7,715 bases of DNA from Phycisphaerales bacterium (lineage in GTDB: Bacteria > Planctomycetota > Phycisphaerae > Sedimentisphaerales > Anaerobacaceae), in contig DQCG01000594.1 of NCBI GenBank assembly GCA_003533825.1, positions 1 through 7,715 of the forward strand. The letters run 5' to 3'. The translations under genes were made by a program, and so were the position numbers. The notes under the pieces were generated by a model. It saw nothing but the letters and a program-made list of their open reading frames with translations, had not been told where the DNA came from and searched no databases. Shown in pieces: positions 6,264 through 7,715 of this stretch (positions are counted from its first letter, which is position 1; each line of letters begins with the position of its first letter).

Positions 6264-6564
6264 AAAGCACCTCCCGGTTTTTATTAATGGATTCAAGAAA
6301 ATAGGGATTATTGACGGCTTGTGGCATGACCAGATCAATATGCCTGCGAAAAAGTGTTTCCAAGGCGTCAAGCAAACCGAAATAAGCATCGGCGTATTCG
6401 CCCGGCTGTAACGTAAGAAACTCAACCAGAAAATCCAAATCGCTCTTCTCGGCGTCGAAATTCCTGCCGGTTGAAGCCGAGCCAAAGACTTCAAGACACC
6501 GAACTCGAAACTTCACACATAGCTCTTTCAGGGCATTACGGTTTTTCTCGATCAAACTGACCAT
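6253..6564 (-). CDS. mntA: MNT-domain nucleotidyltransferase antitoxin, MntA type
   Basis: This is a 103-aa minimal nucleotidyltransferase, encoded just upstream of and overlapping its HEPN toxin. In characterised HepT/MntA pairs this enzyme transfers AMP from ATP to the toxin tyrosine. Visible motifs are 'FGSASTGRNFDAEKSDLDF' (27-45), with the Gly-Ser pair at 28-29 and metal-binding Asp42 and Asp44, and a third acidic residue, Asp77, in 'HIDLVMP'. All three carboxylates are kept, so it should be active. The spacing between Gly-Ser and Asp-x-Asp is 12 residues, slightly longer than the commonly quoted 10. The start at ATG 6564 has GAGGGA (6571-6576) 6 nt upstream. The base composition is visibly lower in G+C than ubiE or murD, consistent with separate acquisition. 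Confidence 0.9.
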   Translation of the reverse strand: MVSLIEKNRNALKELCVKFRVRCLEVFGSASTGRNFDAEKSDLDFLVEFLTLQPGEYADAYFGLLDALETLFRRHIDLVMPQAVNNPYFLESINKNREVLYAA

Positions 6565-6591
6565 ACTATTTCCCTCAATAATATTGCTCTA

Positions 6592-6627
6592 CAAAAACAA
6601 TATAGATATCCTGTTCGAAAACAGCAA
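6592..6627 (-). promoter_or_regulatory. Candidate promoter of the HEPN/MNT module
   Basis: On the minus strand TTGCTG (6622-6627) and TATATT (6599-6604) stand 17 bp apart, matching a housekeeping sigma promoter at 3 of 6 and 5 of 6 positions. The predicted start of transcription near 6592 leaves a short leader of about 28 nt with a good Shine-Dalgarno before the antitoxin ATG at 6564. The surrounding spacer is AT-rich. It would let the module be expressed independently of the pyrF-ubiE run upstream. Confidence 0.5.
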
Positions 6628-6640
6628 GGAAAATACATGT

Positions 6641-7366
6641 TTAGTCATTGGATTCGTCCGGCCTGGTGCCCTGGTAGAGGCAGGCGACGCTGAATGTCAG
6701 CGGTGTTGCACTGACGTCTGAAAAACCGGCCTTCTGCATCAGGCGGCGGAAATCGTCGGCGCGGTGGAAATTTTCGATGCTTTTATCGAGGTAGCGGTAG
6801 GCGTGATTGTTGCCGGAGAGCAGGCGTCCGAGCAGCGGCACGAAAAAGCGCAGGTAGGACAGGTAAAAGCTTCTGAGGATTCGGCTGGCCGGCATGGAAA
6901 ATTCCAGAATCAACGCCGTGCCGCCCGGTTTCAGGAGACGGCGGATTTCCGTTAGAGTTTTGAAAGCGTCGGGAGTGTTTCTGATTCCGAAGCCCATCGT
7001 GACGACATCGAAGGACTCGCCGGCCAGGCCGCAGGTGCTTGCATCGGCGCGAACCAGGCTGACGCGGTCGGCGAGCTTGCGGCGGACGATTTTCCTGCGG
7101 CATATAGCCAGCATGTTTTCCGATATATCCAGGCCGACCGCCTCGGCTATGTTCGGATTCCTGTCGAGCAGCGTAATCAATATATCGCCCGTACCGGTCG
7201 CCAGGTCGAGGACTCGCAGTTTTTCGTTTTTAACGATGGCGTCGGCGAGCCTGCAGCGCCAGGAAAAATCCCGCCCGAATGAGAGCAGGTGATTGAGAAT
7301 ATCATAGGCCGGAGCTATACGGTCGAACATTTGACCGACCGGATTTGAATTCGTACTGCCTGACAT
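6641..7366 (-). CDS. ubiE: UbiE/COQ5-family quinone C-methyltransferase (demethylmenaquinone methyltransferase)
   Basis: This is a class I SAM-dependent methyltransferase of 241 aa, a normal length. It methylates the ring of demethylmenaquinone or the equivalent ubiquinone precursor at the membrane face. 'MFDRIAPAYDILNHLLSFG' (13-31) is the family N-terminal signature. 'VLDLATGTGDI' (52-62) is the SAM-binding motif, with Asp80 in 'GLDISENML' as the ribose-binding acid. 'FDVVTMGFGIRNTPD' (119-133), 'LKPGGTALILEFSMP' (145-159) and 'NNHAYRYLDKSIENF' (186-200) are further UbiE hallmarks. I start at ATG 7366; an AGGA abuts this codon too closely to be an ideal Shine-Dalgarno. ATG 7330 would cut into the conserved N-terminus, and the open frame further upstream overlaps pyrF. 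It follows pyrF by 25 bp. In an anaerobe the product is more likely menaquinone (menG), but no other quinone gene is visible. Confidence 0.92.
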   Translation of the reverse strand: MSGSTNSNPVGQMFDRIAPAYDILNHLLSFGRDFSWRCRLADAIVKNEKLRVLDLATGTGDILITLLDRNPNIAEAVGLDISENMLAICRRKIVRRKLADRVSLVRADASTCGLAGESFDVVTMGFGIRNTPDAFKTLTEIRRLLKPGGTALILEFSMPASRILRSFYLSYLRFFVPLLGRLLSGNNHAYRYLDKSIENFHRADDFRRLMQKAGFSDVSATPLTFSVACLYQGTRPDESND

Positions 7367-7391
7367 TCCTGTGACGTGTTCCGTGTTCGCC

Positions 7392-7715
7392 TCAGAGCTT
7401 TGTCTGCATTGCGGTTGCCAGGTCGACTTTTGCGTCGATGACGGCCTGCTCGATACATCTTTTCCAGTCGTCGCCGAACTGGTCTTTGTATTTCGGCTTT
7501 TCATAGGCATAAATAATCGAGCGTGAGGCATTAATCAACGCTCCGGTTCCGTCGGGTTTGCAGAATCGCACACAATCGGCGGCCGAGGCGCCCTGGGAGC
7601 CATAGCCCGGTACGAGAAACCAGACGTCGTCGTATTTTTGCCGCAAAGCGCTGGTGACATCCGGCGCGGTTCCGCCTACTACCATTCCCACGTTACTGTA
7701 GCCGTTCTTGCCGAT
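7392..7715 (-). CDS. pyrF: Orotidine 5'-phosphate decarboxylase, C-terminal part (5' end outside window)
   Basis: The frame stays open to the window edge, giving 107 C-terminal residues that begin 'IGKNGYSNVGMVVGGTAP'. PyrF decarboxylates OMP to UMP, the last step of de novo pyrimidine synthesis, in the cytoplasm. 'VGMVVGGTAP', 'WFLVPGYGSQGASAADC' and 'GALINASRSIIYAYE' match the phosphate-binding C-terminal half of family-2 OMP decarboxylases, the longer type known from mycobacteria and others. The Arg of 'ASRSIIYA' is the expected phosphate ligand. The catalytic Lys/Asp region lies outside the window. The GTG at 7689-7691 is internal to the conserved block and is not the start. It is followed by ubiE in the same direction, so the two are probably co-transcribed. 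Confidence 0.92.
   Translation of the reverse strand: MGKNGYSNVGMVVGGTAPDVTSALRQKYDDVWFLVPGYGSQGASAADCVRFCKPDGTGALINASRSIIYAYEKPKYKDQFGDDWKRCIEQAVIDAKVDLATAMQTKL

Noticed and set aside
6264..6494. Longer 191-aa version of the HEPN gene
   Set aside because: The extra 77 residues are the antitoxin gene read in another frame; the family N-terminus begins at ATG 6263.
7367..7531. Longer 296-aa version of UbiE
   Set aside because: The extra N-terminus is low-complexity sequence from reading pyrF out of frame; the family signature begins shortly after ATG 7366.

Overview
The window looks like a piece of a bacterial chromosome from the Planctomycetota, most likely a Phycisphaerae-type lineage. This is an inference. 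It rests on the paired ECF sigma factor and large membrane-anchored partner genes, whose N-terminal 'LLSAVDRRAAAPDREFLDEL' and juxtamembrane 'IWxxIxKSxxxKLA' style I associate with that group, and on a family-2 type PyrF. No rRNA, tRNA, CRISPR array, IS element or phage gene is visible.

Left half (1-4417, + strand): two successive regulatory cassettes. The first is the 3' end of an ECF sigma factor, translationally coupled through an ATGA overlap and a consensus Shine-Dalgarno to a 592-aa single-pass membrane protein; a good intrinsic terminator follows. The second is a complete 167-aa ECF sigma factor with a TTG start, then a 179-bp spacer holding a dispersed-type inverted repeat, then a 492-aa single-pass membrane protein. 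Each large protein has a short cysteine-free cytoplasmic N-terminus, one TM helix and a large extracytoplasmic beta-rich region, as expected of a non-zinc anti-sigma or signal-transducing partner. Their exact function is not recognised.

Right half (4418-7715, - strand), read in the direction of transcription: pyrF (partial, pyrimidine synthesis), ubiE/menG (quinone methylation), a HEPN/MNT two-gene toxin-antitoxin module of the HepT/MntA kind with its own likely promoter, then murD (peptidoglycan precursor synthesis). murD converges on the second membrane protein gene over a 48-bp gap with an inverted repeat.

The right half is mostly housekeeping, with the AT-richer toxin-antitoxin pair as an accessory insertion. 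The left half is a lineage-specific envelope-signalling region and holds most of the undescribed material: two tandem sigma/partner cassettes with a shared juxtamembrane signature, a perfect 20-bp palindrome just upstream of the first partner gene, and a dyad centred on the putative -10 box of the second sigma gene.
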